A DNA stretch of 64,000 bases from Pseudomonas sp. LD120 (GTDB lineage: Bacteria > Pseudomonadota > Gammaproteobacteria > Pseudomonadales > Pseudomonadaceae): the NCBI RefSeq assembly GCF_009861525.1, contig NZ_WVHL01000005.1, positions 2,294,001-2,358,000 of the forward strand. The letters are read 5' to 3'. The notes below the pieces were generated by a model. It had not been told where the DNA came from. It saw nothing but the letters and a program-made list of their open reading frames with translations, and did not search any database. Below are positions 46,333 through 55,294 of the stretch, one piece after another. Made by a program: the position numbers and the translations under genes. Position 1 is the first letter of the stretch, and each line of letters opens with the position of its first letter.

Positions 46333-49023
46333 TCAGCGGTTTGTTTTCTTGTTCGGCAGCGGGGCGAACAGGGCTTCGATGTCTTCGCTCTGCAGCTTCC
46401 AGTCCCCGGCCTTACGCCCGTCCAATACGCCCGCCGCCAGGTCTGACTTCTCCTGTTGCAGGTGCTGGATCTTCTCTTCAACGGTGCCTCGGGCAATCAG
46501 CTTGTAGACGAACACCGGTTTCTCCTGGCCGATACGGTAGGCGCGGTCGGTGGCCTGACTTTCGGTCGCAGGGTTCCACCACGGGTCGTAGTGGATCACC
46601 GTGTCGGCCTCGGTCAGATTGAGGCCGACACCGCCGGCCTTGAGGCTGATGAGGAAAATTTGCCGCTTGCCACTCTGAAAGTCCCGCACGGGTGTGCGTC
46701 GATCACGGGTCTGTCCCGTGAGCAGTGCGTAGGCGATGTTGCGTTGTTTAAGCTCTGCTTCGATCAGGCTCAGCATCGAAGTGAACTGCGAGAACAGCAA
46801 AATGCGCCGTCCTTCTTCGAACAGCTCCTCCAGCATCTCCATCAGGCTGTCGAGTTTTCCTGACGAACTGCCTCGTGGTGGTGGCGAGTCGTTGATTAGC
46901 CGCAGATCGCAACACACTTGGCGCAGTTTGAGCAGCGCCTCAAGAATGATGATCTGGCTGCGAGCCACGCCTTTGCGGGTGATTTCGTCGCGGACTTTCT
47001 TGTCCATGGCCAGGCGCATGGTTTCGTAGACATCACGTTGCGCCTCGTTGAGTTCGACCCAGTGGATGATCTCGGTCTTGGGCGGCAGCTCAGTGGCCAC
47101 TTGCTCCTTGGTGCGGCGCAGCAGGAAGGGTTTGATCCGGCCATTGAGGTGTTGCAAGCGCACTTCGCTGGCGTGTTTTTCGATCGGCACCCGGTAGTCG
47201 CGATTGAAGCTCTTGGCGTCGCCAAGCCAGCCCGGCAGCAGGAAGTGGAACAGTGACCAGAGCTCTCCCAAATGATTTTCCAGTGGCGTTCCGGACAGGC
47301 ACAGGCGCTGACGGGCGTTGAGTTCGCGGGCAGCTTGGGCGGCCTTGCTTGTCGGGTTCTTGATGTACTGCGCTTCATCCAGGATCAGCACGTGCAAGGG
47401 CTGCGTGGCCAGCTGCTCGATGTCCTTGGGCAGTAGCGCATAAGTGGTCAGTAGCAGATCGTAGTTGGCCAGTTGCGCGAAGTGCTTCTTGCGGCCGGTG
47501 CCGTACAGGGCCAGGACCTTGAGTTGTGGGGTGAAGTGCGCGGCCTCGTCCAGCCAGTTGGGAATCAGGCTGGTGGGCATGACCACCATGCAAGGGCGAT
47601 CCAGACGTCCAGCGTTCTTCTCGCTGAGGATGTGCGCCAGGGTTTGTAGGGTTTTACCCAAGCCCATGTCATCGGCAAGGATGCCGCCCACTTCCAACTG
47701 GCGCAGGGACTGCATCCAGCTCAGGCCCTCGAGCTGGTAGGGGCGCAGGGTGGCATTCAAGCCTTGTGGCGCCGGCGCCGAGTAGTCGCGGATGTCTCGC
47801 AGGCGTTGAGCGAAGGTGCGAATGTGTTCGCCGCCTTCCCATAGCAACGGCAGGTCCTGCAGCGGATTGAGGCGGGTGGCGTCGGCGCTGCTCAGGCGCA
47901 GGGTGGTTTCGCCGGGCTCTTGCAGATAGAACTCGCCCAGGGTTGCCAGCACCGGCTTCAGGCGGCCATAGGGCAGCGCCACTTGCAGCGGGCCGTGCAG
48001 GGAGTTGGGTCGGTGGGGAATGTTCACCAGGACCAGCTCGTCGTCGCGGCGCTTGGCCAGGCGGTCCGGGTTGAGCATCTCGGTGTGCGAGCGCATCAGG
48101 TTGAGCAGGATCGGCAGCAGGCTCAGGCGCTCGCCGTTGACGATGATCCCCAGTTCCAAGTCGAACCAATCGCGCCCCGGGGCTTCGTCGACGCTGGCGT
48201 ACCAGTCGTCCACGGCGGTCAGGTCGAAGCCGAAACCGTCGTCGATCTGCAACTCCCAGCCCTGGCTGCGCAGCTTGGGCAGTTCATTCAGGGTGAAGGT
48301 CAGCCAGGCGCTGTCATTGACCATTTCGAACAACTCGCCGGCGCTTTCCGGCAGGGCCTTGCTCTGTCGGGTGGCGATCTTGAAGCCCAGGCTGCGCAAC
48401 TGTTCACGCCAGCCTTGCTCCAGCTCAGGCTGGCGCTTGATGCGCAGGGTCTGGTGTTCCTGGCGAATGATCACGTCGCCATTCTTCTGACCGCTGACAT
48501 GCTCGCCGCTGTAGTTGAACGACAGCGCGGCGCGGTGCTGGATGTAGCGCTGCATCTTGCCGTTGCGCGGCTCGAAGGCACTGAACTCGATGCTGGCCAG
48601 CCACAGGCGCGGCGCAGGGCGCACGTCCTCCAGCAGCACCTGGGGCAGGGCGACGGGGCGCCGGCTGTCGAGTACGGCAGAGAGTTTTTCCAGCAGTTCG
48701 GCGTCTTTGGCCGCTGCCGGGTAGGCCAGGGTTTCTTCAACTTGTAGCAAGACGGCAACCACATGTTTGCAGTTGCTGCGTACCGGGCAGGTGCAGTGGC
48801 TGTCAATCAGTAGCAGGTTGCCTTTGCTCGACTCGCGCAGGCTGATGGTCTGCCGATAAACATTGCCGCCAGAGCCTTCGCAGCTAGCGGTGATAGCGCT
48901 GTCCGCGGCGCTAACGATGCGCACGCGTTTTTCCAGGGCGTAGCGCCGGCCGCGCTCCAGGGTTTGTTCCTTGAAGCGGTTGACCCAGGACGGGGCTAGA
49001 GGTTTGGTCAGGGGCGGGGGCAT
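46333..49023 (-). CDS. SNF2-family helicase with SWIM zinc finger
   Basis: 896-residue ATP-dependent DNA translocase of the SWI/SNF (HepA/RapA-related) class. N-terminal SWIM zinc finger: CTCPVRSNCKHVVAVL, about residues 78-93. Helicase part: DDMGLGKTLQT near 452, LDEAQYIKN near 547, and motif V/VI LKAGGVGLNLTEAD and QATDRAYRIGQ near 820-850. The substrate (nucleoprotein remodelling, stalled RNA polymerase or repair) is not known. It starts 11 bases after csiV, so it belongs to an mfd-csiV-SNF2 transcript. Confidence 0.92.
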   Translation of the reverse strand: MPPPLTKPLAPSWVNRFKEQTLERGRRYALEKRVRIVSAADSAITASCEGSGGNVYRQTISLRESSKGNLLLIDSHCTCPVRSNCKHVVAVLLQVEETLAYPAAAKDAELLEKLSAVLDSRRPVALPQVLLEDVRPAPRLWLASIEFSAFEPRNGKMQRYIQHRAALSFNYSGEHVSGQKNGDVIIRQEHQTLRIKRQPELEQGWREQLRSLGFKIATRQSKALPESAGELFEMVNDSAWLTFTLNELPKLRSQGWELQIDDGFGFDLTAVDDWYASVDEAPGRDWFDLELGIIVNGERLSLLPILLNLMRSHTEMLNPDRLAKRRDDELVLVNIPHRPNSLHGPLQVALPYGRLKPVLATLGEFYLQEPGETTLRLSSADATRLNPLQDLPLLWEGGEHIRTFAQRLRDIRDYSAPAPQGLNATLRPYQLEGLSWMQSLRQLEVGGILADDMGLGKTLQTLAHILSEKNAGRLDRPCMVVMPTSLIPNWLDEAAHFTPQLKVLALYGTGRKKHFAQLANYDLLLTTYALLPKDIEQLATQPLHVLILDEAQYIKNPTSKAAQAARELNARQRLCLSGTPLENHLGELWSLFHFLLPGWLGDAKSFNRDYRVPIEKHASEVRLQHLNGRIKPFLLRRTKEQVATELPPKTEIIHWVELNEAQRDVYETMRLAMDKKVRDEITRKGVARSQIIILEALLKLRQVCCDLRLINDSPPPRGSSSGKLDSLMEMLEELFEEGRRILLFSQFTSMLSLIEAELKQRNIAYALLTGQTRDRRTPVRDFQSGKRQIFLISLKAGGVGLNLTEADTVIHYDPWWNPATESQATDRAYRIGQEKPVFVYKLIARGTVEEKIQHLQQEKSDLAAGVLDGRKAGDWKLQSEDIEALFAPLPNKKTNR

Positions 49024-49034
49024 AGGGACTTCGA

Positions 49035-49601
49035 TCAGTCCAGTATTTCAGTCGGGGTAGGGCGCGGCGCCGGCTTGGTCAGCGAGGTGATCTTGATCAG
49101 CAGGGCCAGGTGGCCGTTGTCCAGGTAATTGAGCTGGCCGTTTTTGGTGTGGCTTTGCTGCTTGAGGTGCTCGCTGCTGGTAACCAAGCCATTGCGGTCG
49201 ATCTGGTTGACCCAGAAATCCGCGTCGACATCGGTGAAGCGCCCGAGCTTGAGGTTCAGGGTGCCTTCGATGGGGAACTGGCCAAACTGTTCGGGTCCGT
49301 CGCTCAGGGCCACCTTGACCGGGTTCTCTCCCAGGGTCTGTTGCCAGGCCTTGTGCAGCAGCACGCTGTAATTATCGCTGGCATTGAGCTTCTCGACGAT
49401 CCCGTTCAGTGACGGGGTGCGCCGGCTGTCCGGGTTCAGGTGTTGAGCGCCCGCAGCCCAGTCTTCGGGAGCCGTGCGGCTAAGGATCAGCGGCTCGGCA
49501 TTCTGCCGGATAAGGATCATTTCCACTTGGTACAGGTCGTCGGCATAGGCCAGCGGCGCGGCCAGGGCCAGGAGCAAAGTCAGGGAGTGGAGCAGGCGCA
49601 T
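49035..49601 (-). CDS. CsiV-family periplasmic protein
   Basis: 188 aa with signal peptide MRLLHSLTLLLALAAPLAYA. The mature part begins DDLYQVEMILIRQ, typical of the CsiV family; in Vibrio CsiV is a periplasmic activator of a penicillin-binding protein, but in Pseudomonas (PA3003) it is uncharacterised. AAGGA lies 6 bases before ATG 49601. Located between mfd and the SNF2 gene with 10- and 11-base gaps. The last residues are Pro/Thr-rich. Confidence 0.83.
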   Translation of the reverse strand: MRLLHSLTLLLALAAPLAYADDLYQVEMILIRQNAEPLILSRTAPEDWAAGAQHLNPDSRRTPSLNGIVEKLNASDNYSVLLHKAWQQTLGENPVKVALSDGPEQFGQFPIEGTLNLKLGRFTDVDADFWVNQIDRNGLVTSSEHLKQQSHTKNGQLNYLDNGHLALLIKITSLTKPAPRPTPTEILD

Positions 49602-49611
49602 GGGGCGTCCT

Positions 49612-52600
49612 TCAAGCAGTTTTCGGGGTGAGGCGCTCAAACAGGGCCTCCAATGTATTAAAGCGCTCTTCCGGGCGCTCCATCGGCACCATGAACTTGA
49701 ACAGCGTTGCGCCTTCGAATTTGTAGCGTTTGGGCTGGCCCTGGATCAGCTTGATCAGCGCCAGCGGGTCTACCGGAGTATCTGCGGCGAACTCGATGCG
49801 CCCGCCTTGAGGGCCGCCATCGACCTTCTTGATCCCCAGTTGTTCGGCTTGGAGTTTGAGCAGGGTCAAGCGGATCAGGTTCTTGGTCGGCTCCGGCAGC
49901 AGGCCGAATCGATCGATCATTTCCACTTGCAGGTCCTTCAGGCCGTCCTCGTCGGTGGCGGAAGCGATGCGCTTGTAGAGAATCAGGCGGGCATGCACAT
50001 CCGGCAGGTAGTCCTCGGGAATCAACGCCGGCAGGCGCAGGTTGATTTCCGGGCCGCCGCCCAGGGGTTGGTCGAGGTTGGGCTGTTCACCTTTGCGGAT
50101 GGCTTTCACTGCACGCTCGAGCATCTCCATATACAGGGTGAAGCCCACGGCTTGGATCTGCCCACTCTGGCCGTCGCCCAGCAGTTCGCCGGCGCCGCGG
50201 ATCTCCAGGTCGTTGGTGGCCAGGACGAAACCGGCCCCCAGGTCCTGGGTGTTGGCGATGGCTTCCAGGCGTTTCTCGGCATCAGGAGTGATCTGTTGGC
50301 GTGGTGGGGTCAGCAGGTACGCATAAGCCTGGTGGTGGCTGCGCCCGACCCGGCCGCGCAACTGGTGCAATTGGGCCAGGCCGAACTTGTCGGCGCGCTC
50401 GATGATGATGGTGTTGGCGCTGGGTACGTCGATGCCGGTCTCGATGATGGTCGAGGCGATCAGCACGTTGAAACGCTTGTGGTAGAAGTCGCTCATCACT
50501 TGTTCGAGTTCGCGTTCGCGCATCTGCCCGTGGCCGATGCCGATCCGGGCTTCGGGCACCAGTTCGGCGAGGTCGGCAGCGCATTTCTCGATGCTCTTCA
50601 CGTCGTTGTGCAGGTAGTACACTTGGCCGCCGCGCAGCAGCTCGCGCAGCAATGCTTCTTTGACCGTGCTCTTGTTCTGCTCCATGACGAAGGTGCGCAC
50701 CGACAGGCGTCGAGCCGGCGGCGTGGCAATGATCGACAAGTCGCGCATGCCCGAGACGGCCATGTTCAGGGTTCGTGGGATCGGCGTGGCGGTCAGGGTG
50801 AGGATATCGACTTCGCTGCGCAGGGCCTTGAGTTGCTCCTTCTGGCGCACTCCGAAGCGGTGTTCTTCGTCGATGATCACCAGGCCGAGGTTCTTGATCT
50901 TCACATCGTCCTGCAGCAGCTTGTGGGTGCCGATGACGATGTCGATCTTGCCTTCGGCCAGGTCCGCCACCGCGGTATTCACTTCCTTGGTCGACTTGAA
51001 GCGGCTCATCACTTCCACGGTCACCGGCCAGTCGGCGAAGCGGTCGCGGAAGCTGTTGTAGTGCTGCTGGGCGAGCAAGGTGGTGGGCACCAGGATCGCC
51101 ACTTGCTTGCCGCCGTGGACTGCAATGAAAGCGGCGCGCATGGCCACTTCGGTCTTGCCGAAGCCGACATCGCCGCACACTAGGCGGTCCATCGGCTTGC
51201 CCGAGAGCATGTCCTCGCGCACCGCTTCGATAGTGGTCTGTTGGTCCGGGGTTTCTTCGAAGGGGAAGCCGGCGCTAAAGGTGGCGTAGTCGGCTTTCGG
51301 GTCGGCGAAGGCGTAACCTTCGCGGGCGGCGCGGCGGGCGTAGATATCCAGCAACTCGGCGGCCACATCACGGACTTGCTCGGCGGCCTTGCGCTTGGCC
51401 TTTTGCCAGGCTTCCGAACCCAGGCGGTGCAGTGGGGCGAGAGCGTCGTCGCTGCCGGTGTAGCGGGCGATCAGGTGCAGGTTGGCCACGGGCACGTAGA
51501 GTTTGGCGCCCTCGGCGTATTCCAGGGTCAGGAACTCGGCGGCCTGGTTGTCGATCTCCAGGGTCGCCAGGCCCAGGTAGCGGCCGACACCGTGGTCGAT
51601 ATGCACCACCGGCGCGCCTTCGCGCAGCTCGGTGAGGTTCTTGATCACTGCGTCGTTGTTGGCATCGGCGCGTTTTTCCCGGCGTCGACGCTGCATCACC
51701 CGCTGGCCGAACAGTGGGCTTTCGGCCACCAGGGCCAGGGCCGGATCGTCCAGCACCAGGCCTTCGTCCAGGGGGGCGATGGTGATCGCCAGGCGTTCTT
51801 TGCTGGCGACGAAGTCCGGCCAGCTGTCGACGGTCTTGGGGCGCAGCTTGAGGCGTTCCAGCAACTCCAGCAGCACTTCCCGGCGGCCGGCGGATTCGGC
51901 GGTGAACAACACCCGGCCGGGGAACTCGTCGAGGAAGCCCGAGAGCGCCGCCAATGGCTGGTTGGCCTTGGCCTCGATGGCCAGGTTGGGCAATTCGTGG
52001 GCCGGGAAGCGTTCACGGCCGGCGCCGGTTTCGATGTTTTGCTGGCTGGCCACCACTCTCGGCCAGTTCTTCAGGCGGGCAAAGCAGTCTTCCACTGGCA
52101 GGAACAGCTCCGCCGGCGGCAGCAGCGGCCGCGAAGGGTCGACGCGGCGCTCTTCATAGCGATTGCGTACGTCGTTCCAGAAGTTTTCCGCGGCCTGTTC
52201 GATGCCTGGCAGGGAGAACACCTGAGTGTCCTGGGGCAGGTAATCGAACAGGGTCGAAGTCTCTTCGAAGAACAGTGGCAGGTAGTACTCGATGCCTGCT
52301 GGGGTGATTCCGCTGCTCAGGTCCTGGAAGATCGGGCAGCGGCGGAAGTCCACGTCGAAGCGTTCGCGAAAGCGCGCCTTGAAGCGAGTCACCGCTTCTT
52401 TCTGTAGCGGGAATTCCTTGGCTGGCAGCAGGCGCACCGAGTCGACCTTGTCGATGGAGCGCTGGTTCTCCGGATCGAAGGTGCGCAGGGTCTCGATTTC
52501 GTCGTCGAACAGATCAATGCGGTACGGCAGCTTGCTGCCCATGGGGAACAGGTCGATCAGCGCGCCGCGCACGGTGAATTCGCCGTGCTCATAGACTGTA

Positions 52601-53061
52601 TCGACGTAGCGATAGCCACTGGCCTCTAGGCGCGTGCGCATCTGTTCCACATCGAGCTTCTGGCCGACATCCAGCACCAGGCTGCTGCCCAGCAGGAACT
52701 GGGTCGGCGCCAGGCGGTGCAGGGCGGTGGTGATCGGCACCACCAGCACGCCGTGCTCCAGCTCCGGCAGTCGGTAGAGGCTGGCGATGCGTTGGGAGAT
52801 GATGTCTTGGTGCGGCGAGAACAGGTCGTAGGGCAGGGTTTCCCAATCGGGAAAATGCAGCACCGGCAAGTCCGGGGCGAAGAAGCTCAGTTCCTGTTCC
52901 AACCGGTCAGCGCTTTGGCTGTCGGCGGTCAGCAGGAGGGTAAAGCGCTTGGCAGCGCTGGCGGCTTCGGCGATGGCCAGGCTCAGGGCGGCACCGGGCA
53001 GGTTGCCCCAATGCTGTTTACCGGCGGCGGCAGGGAGTAGCGGTAGACGCAGGACGGGCAC
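49612..53061 (-). CDS. mfd: Transcription-repair coupling factor Mfd
   Basis: Removes RNA polymerase stalled at lesions and recruits UvrA. 1149 aa, the family length. UvrB-like N-terminal part; polymerase-interacting domain about residues 480-550 (VVHIDHGVGRYLGL); superfamily 2 translocase with GDVGFGKTEVA near 632, DEEHRFGV near 730 and RVGRSHHQAYAYLL; C-terminal UvrA-mimic regulatory domain with YGLLP-like IDRFGLLPE. First gene of the mfd-csiV-SNF2 unit; no start-codon ambiguity. Confidence 0.97.
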   Translation of the reverse strand: MPVLRLPLLPAAAGKQHWGNLPGAALSLAIAEAASAAKRFTLLLTADSQSADRLEQELSFFAPDLPVLHFPDWETLPYDLFSPHQDIISQRIASLYRLPELEHGVLVVPITTALHRLAPTQFLLGSSLVLDVGQKLDVEQMRTRLEASGYRYVDTVYEHGEFTVRGALIDLFPMGSKLPYRIDLFDDEIETLRTFDPENQRSIDKVDSVRLLPAKEFPLQKEAVTRFKARFRERFDVDFRRCPIFQDLSSGITPAGIEYYLPLFFEETSTLFDYLPQDTQVFSLPGIEQAAENFWNDVRNRYEERRVDPSRPLLPPAELFLPVEDCFARLKNWPRVVASQQNIETGAGRERFPAHELPNLAIEAKANQPLAALSGFLDEFPGRVLFTAESAGRREVLLELLERLKLRPKTVDSWPDFVASKERLAITIAPLDEGLVLDDPALALVAESPLFGQRVMQRRRREKRADANNDAVIKNLTELREGAPVVHIDHGVGRYLGLATLEIDNQAAEFLTLEYAEGAKLYVPVANLHLIARYTGSDDALAPLHRLGSEAWQKAKRKAAEQVRDVAAELLDIYARRAAREGYAFADPKADYATFSAGFPFEETPDQQTTIEAVREDMLSGKPMDRLVCGDVGFGKTEVAMRAAFIAVHGGKQVAILVPTTLLAQQHYNSFRDRFADWPVTVEVMSRFKSTKEVNTAVADLAEGKIDIVIGTHKLLQDDVKIKNLGLVIIDEEHRFGVRQKEQLKALRSEVDILTLTATPIPRTLNMAVSGMRDLSIIATPPARRLSVRTFVMEQNKSTVKEALLRELLRGGQVYYLHNDVKSIEKCAADLAELVPEARIGIGHGQMRERELEQVMSDFYHKRFNVLIASTIIETGIDVPSANTIIIERADKFGLAQLHQLRGRVGRSHHQAYAYLLTPPRQQITPDAEKRLEAIANTQDLGAGFVLATNDLEIRGAGELLGDGQSGQIQAVGFTLYMEMLERAVKAIRKGEQPNLDQPLGGGPEINLRLPALIPEDYLPDVHARLILYKRIASATDEDGLKDLQVEMIDRFGLLPEPTKNLIRLTLLKLQAEQLGIKKVDGGPQGGRIEFAADTPVDPLALIKLIQGQPKRYKFEGATLFKFMVPMERPEERFNTLEALFERLTPKTA

Positions 53062-53429
53062 GGACGGTCAAGCTCCAAGCGTTGCGACGAAAGTCGGTGA
53101 TTGTAACGGCCCCGGGTAGCGACTGTCAGTGGCTGATGCGTCTATTACGCCGGTTTGGGCAAATGTAGTGGCTATGACAACAAAATGTGCTTTTTTGGCG
53201 AAAATGTAGTGCTGTATCCGGCTGGTGTTACGGAGGGTTACAGACAGGCTGGTGAGCTGTCCAAAAAATTGACGCTGCTGGAAGCCGCGGTTTTACTGGT
53301 CTCCAGCACAGTGTGTTTTTTTGCAAGGGCTTTTTGTTACGTTCCGCACGACAGGCGCGCATTGCTACGACAAGAACAGGGCGGCATAATGTAGCCCCTT
53401 TTTTCTGCCCCTACATGTGGAAGGTTCCC
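53062..53429 (+). promoter_or_regulatory. gap upstream region: promoter and TGTAG motifs
   Basis: No gene is supported. A well-formed promoter TTGCTA (53362-53367), 17-base spacer, CATAAT (53385-53390) lies 40 bases before the GTG start. AAATGTAGTG occurs twice (53161-53170, 53202-53211), ATGTAG again at 53389-53394 and inverted as CTACAT at 53411-53416, so the last two form an inverted repeat around the expected transcription start. TGTAGT/ACTACA half-sites recall HexR-type operators from memory; this is speculative. Confidence 0.6.
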
Positions 53430-54878
53430 GTGACTCAGAAGCCCGACCAGTGTCTTGGTGAATGGATCGACCGTGAAGCACTCGCAGAAGCGATGATTCC
53501 GCTTATCGGTCAGCTCTACCGCAATAACAATGTGGTGAGCTCGATCTATGGCCGCAGCCTGATCAACCAGTCTGTCATCGCGATTCTCAAGGCTCATCGC
53601 TTTGCTCGCCATCGCTCCTCCGACGACAGCGAACTCTCCGTCCACGAAACATTCCCACTGCTCAAGGCCATGAGCGAGCTCAAGCTCGGCGCGGCTTCGG
53701 TAGACTTGGGCAAGTTGGCGTTCAAATTCCGCAACGAAGGCAATGGCCGCAGCGCCGAGCAGTTCGTGCGTGAAGAAATGGCTGATGTGGTTGGCCAGCA
53801 AAACGCTTCGGCCCGCAAAGGCACTGACGTTGTCCTGTACGGCTTCGGTCGGATCGGCCGTTTGCTGGCACGCATCCTGATCGAGAAGACCGGTGGCGGC
53901 GACGGCCTGCGCCTGCGCGCCATCGTGGTGCGCAAAGGCGCTGAAAACGACCTGACCAAGCGCGCCAGCCTGCTGCGTCGCGACTCGGTACACGGTTCGT
54001 TCAATGGCACCATCACCATCGACGAAGAAAACAACACCATCACCGCCAACGGCAACCTGATTCAGGTGATCTACGCGAAGAACCCGACCGAGGTGGACTA
54101 CACCCAGTACGGGATCCAAAACGCGCTGCTGGTGGACAACACCGGCGTATGGCGTGACGCCGACGGCCTGGGCCAGCACCTGGCCTGCCCGGGTATCGAC
54201 CGCGTGGTTCTGACCGCGCCTGGCAAAGGCAAGCTGAAGAACATCGTTCACGGTATCAACCACAACGAAATTACCGCTGAAGACAAGATCGTGTCCGCCG
54301 CTTCCTGCACCACCAACGCCATCGTGCCGGTGCTCAAGGCGGTGAATGACAAGTTCGGCATCATCAACGGTCACGTCGAAACCGTTCACTCGTACACCAA
54401 CGACCAGAACCTGATCGACAACTTCCACAAGGGTGATCGTCGTGGCCGTAGCGCCGCGCTGAACATGGTGATCACTGAAACCGGTGCTGCCACTGCGGCT
54501 GCCAAGGCCCTGCCTGAGCTGGCCGGCAAGCTGACCGGTAACGCGATCCGCGTTCCAACGCCAAACGTGTCGATGGCCATTCTCAACCTGAACCTCGAGA
54601 AAGCCGCCACCCGTGAAGAGATGAACCAGTATCTGCGCTACATGGCGCTGCACTCCGACCTGCACAAGCAGATCGACTACGTCAACTCGCAGGAAGTGGT
54701 GTCCACCGACTTCGTGGGTTCGCGTCACGCCGGTGTGGTCGACGCTGAAGCGACCATCGTTCAGGACAACCGCGTTGTTCTGTACGTCTGGTACGACAAC
54801 GAGTTCGGTTACAGCTGCCAGGTCGTGCGCGTGATGGAAGACATGGCCGGGGTCAACCCGCCAGCGTTCCCACGCTAA
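53430..54878 (+). CDS. gap: Glyceraldehyde-3-phosphate dehydrogenase-like protein (long form)
   Basis: 482 aa, against about 335 for ordinary GAPDH: an extra N-terminal domain of some 130 residues (TQKPDQCLGEWIDREALAEAM, helical) precedes the NAD fold VVLYGFGRIGRLLARI near residue 134. Catalytic Cys292 in SAASCTTN and the His in HSYTND are intact. This long form is the second, probably gluconeogenic, Pseudomonas enzyme (PA3001 type). The GTG at 53430 has GGAAGG 5 bases upstream; an open frame upstream to 53313 crosses the promoter and is not real. Role of the N-domain is unknown. Confidence 0.92.
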   Translation: MTQKPDQCLGEWIDREALAEAMIPLIGQLYRNNNVVSSIYGRSLINQSVIAILKAHRFARHRSSDDSELSVHETFPLLKAMSELKLGAASVDLGKLAFKFRNEGNGRSAEQFVREEMADVVGQQNASARKGTDVVLYGFGRIGRLLARILIEKTGGGDGLRLRAIVVRKGAENDLTKRASLLRRDSVHGSFNGTITIDEENNTITANGNLIQVIYAKNPTEVDYTQYGIQNALLVDNTGVWRDADGLGQHLACPGIDRVVLTAPGKGKLKNIVHGINHNEITAEDKIVSAASCTTNAIVPVLKAVNDKFGIINGHVETVHSYTNDQNLIDNFHKGDRRGRSAALNMVITETGAATAAAKALPELAGKLTGNAIRVPTPNVSMAILNLNLEKAATREEMNQYLRYMALHSDLHKQIDYVNSQEVVSTDFVGSRHAGVVDAEATIVQDNRVVLYVWYDNEFGYSCQVVRVMEDMAGVNPPAFPR

Positions 54879-54893
54879 GCGATAGCTGAAATG

Positions 54894-54922
54894 AAAACGC
54901 CCCGACTCGTCGGGGCGTTTTT
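54894..54922 (+). terminator. Rho-independent terminator of gap
   Basis: AACGCCCCGA/TCGGGGCGTT stem (54896-54905 with 54910-54919), CTCG loop, five T ending at 54922. Lies 18 bases past the gap stop. Confidence 0.95.
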
Positions 54923-55294
54923 GTTGGTGCTTTGGCCAACCGGTTTTTGCGCTGGGACGTTGGCGGCAGGCCGGCGAAGCTTGGTTTTGGGTGCCGCCAG
55001 CCCCTGGTGCAGCGCGCAGTTGGTGGAGGTTACCGGAGGTATCAACGAGGCGAATGTGCTGTCGGTGCAAAGAAGGCCCTGGCAATTACGGCGATGCAGG
55101 GCGCTGCGTAGTGAGCCTGTTTGTGGCGCTCTGTGCGCTTCGCGTCAGGCAATGGCCGTGCTTATCCGGTGGCGCGGATTTTGGCGCGAGCCCTGGCTGA
55201 TGAGTAAGGGGCCGCGGTTCAGGTTCGCTTGCCGCATAATGGCGCTTTGCACTGTGAGGCGATTCCGCTGTGCGGTGAGTCTGGAGAGAAAACC
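54923..55294 (+). other. Gap where nqr genes stand in P. aeruginosa; apbE promoter
   Basis: About 370 bases with no supported gene and no recognisable nqrA-F remnant in any frame. CATAAT at 55235-55240, in the context GCATAATGGCGC, is a likely -10 for apbE, 55 bases before its TTG start; no good -35. Otherwise nothing is seen. Confidence 0.6.
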
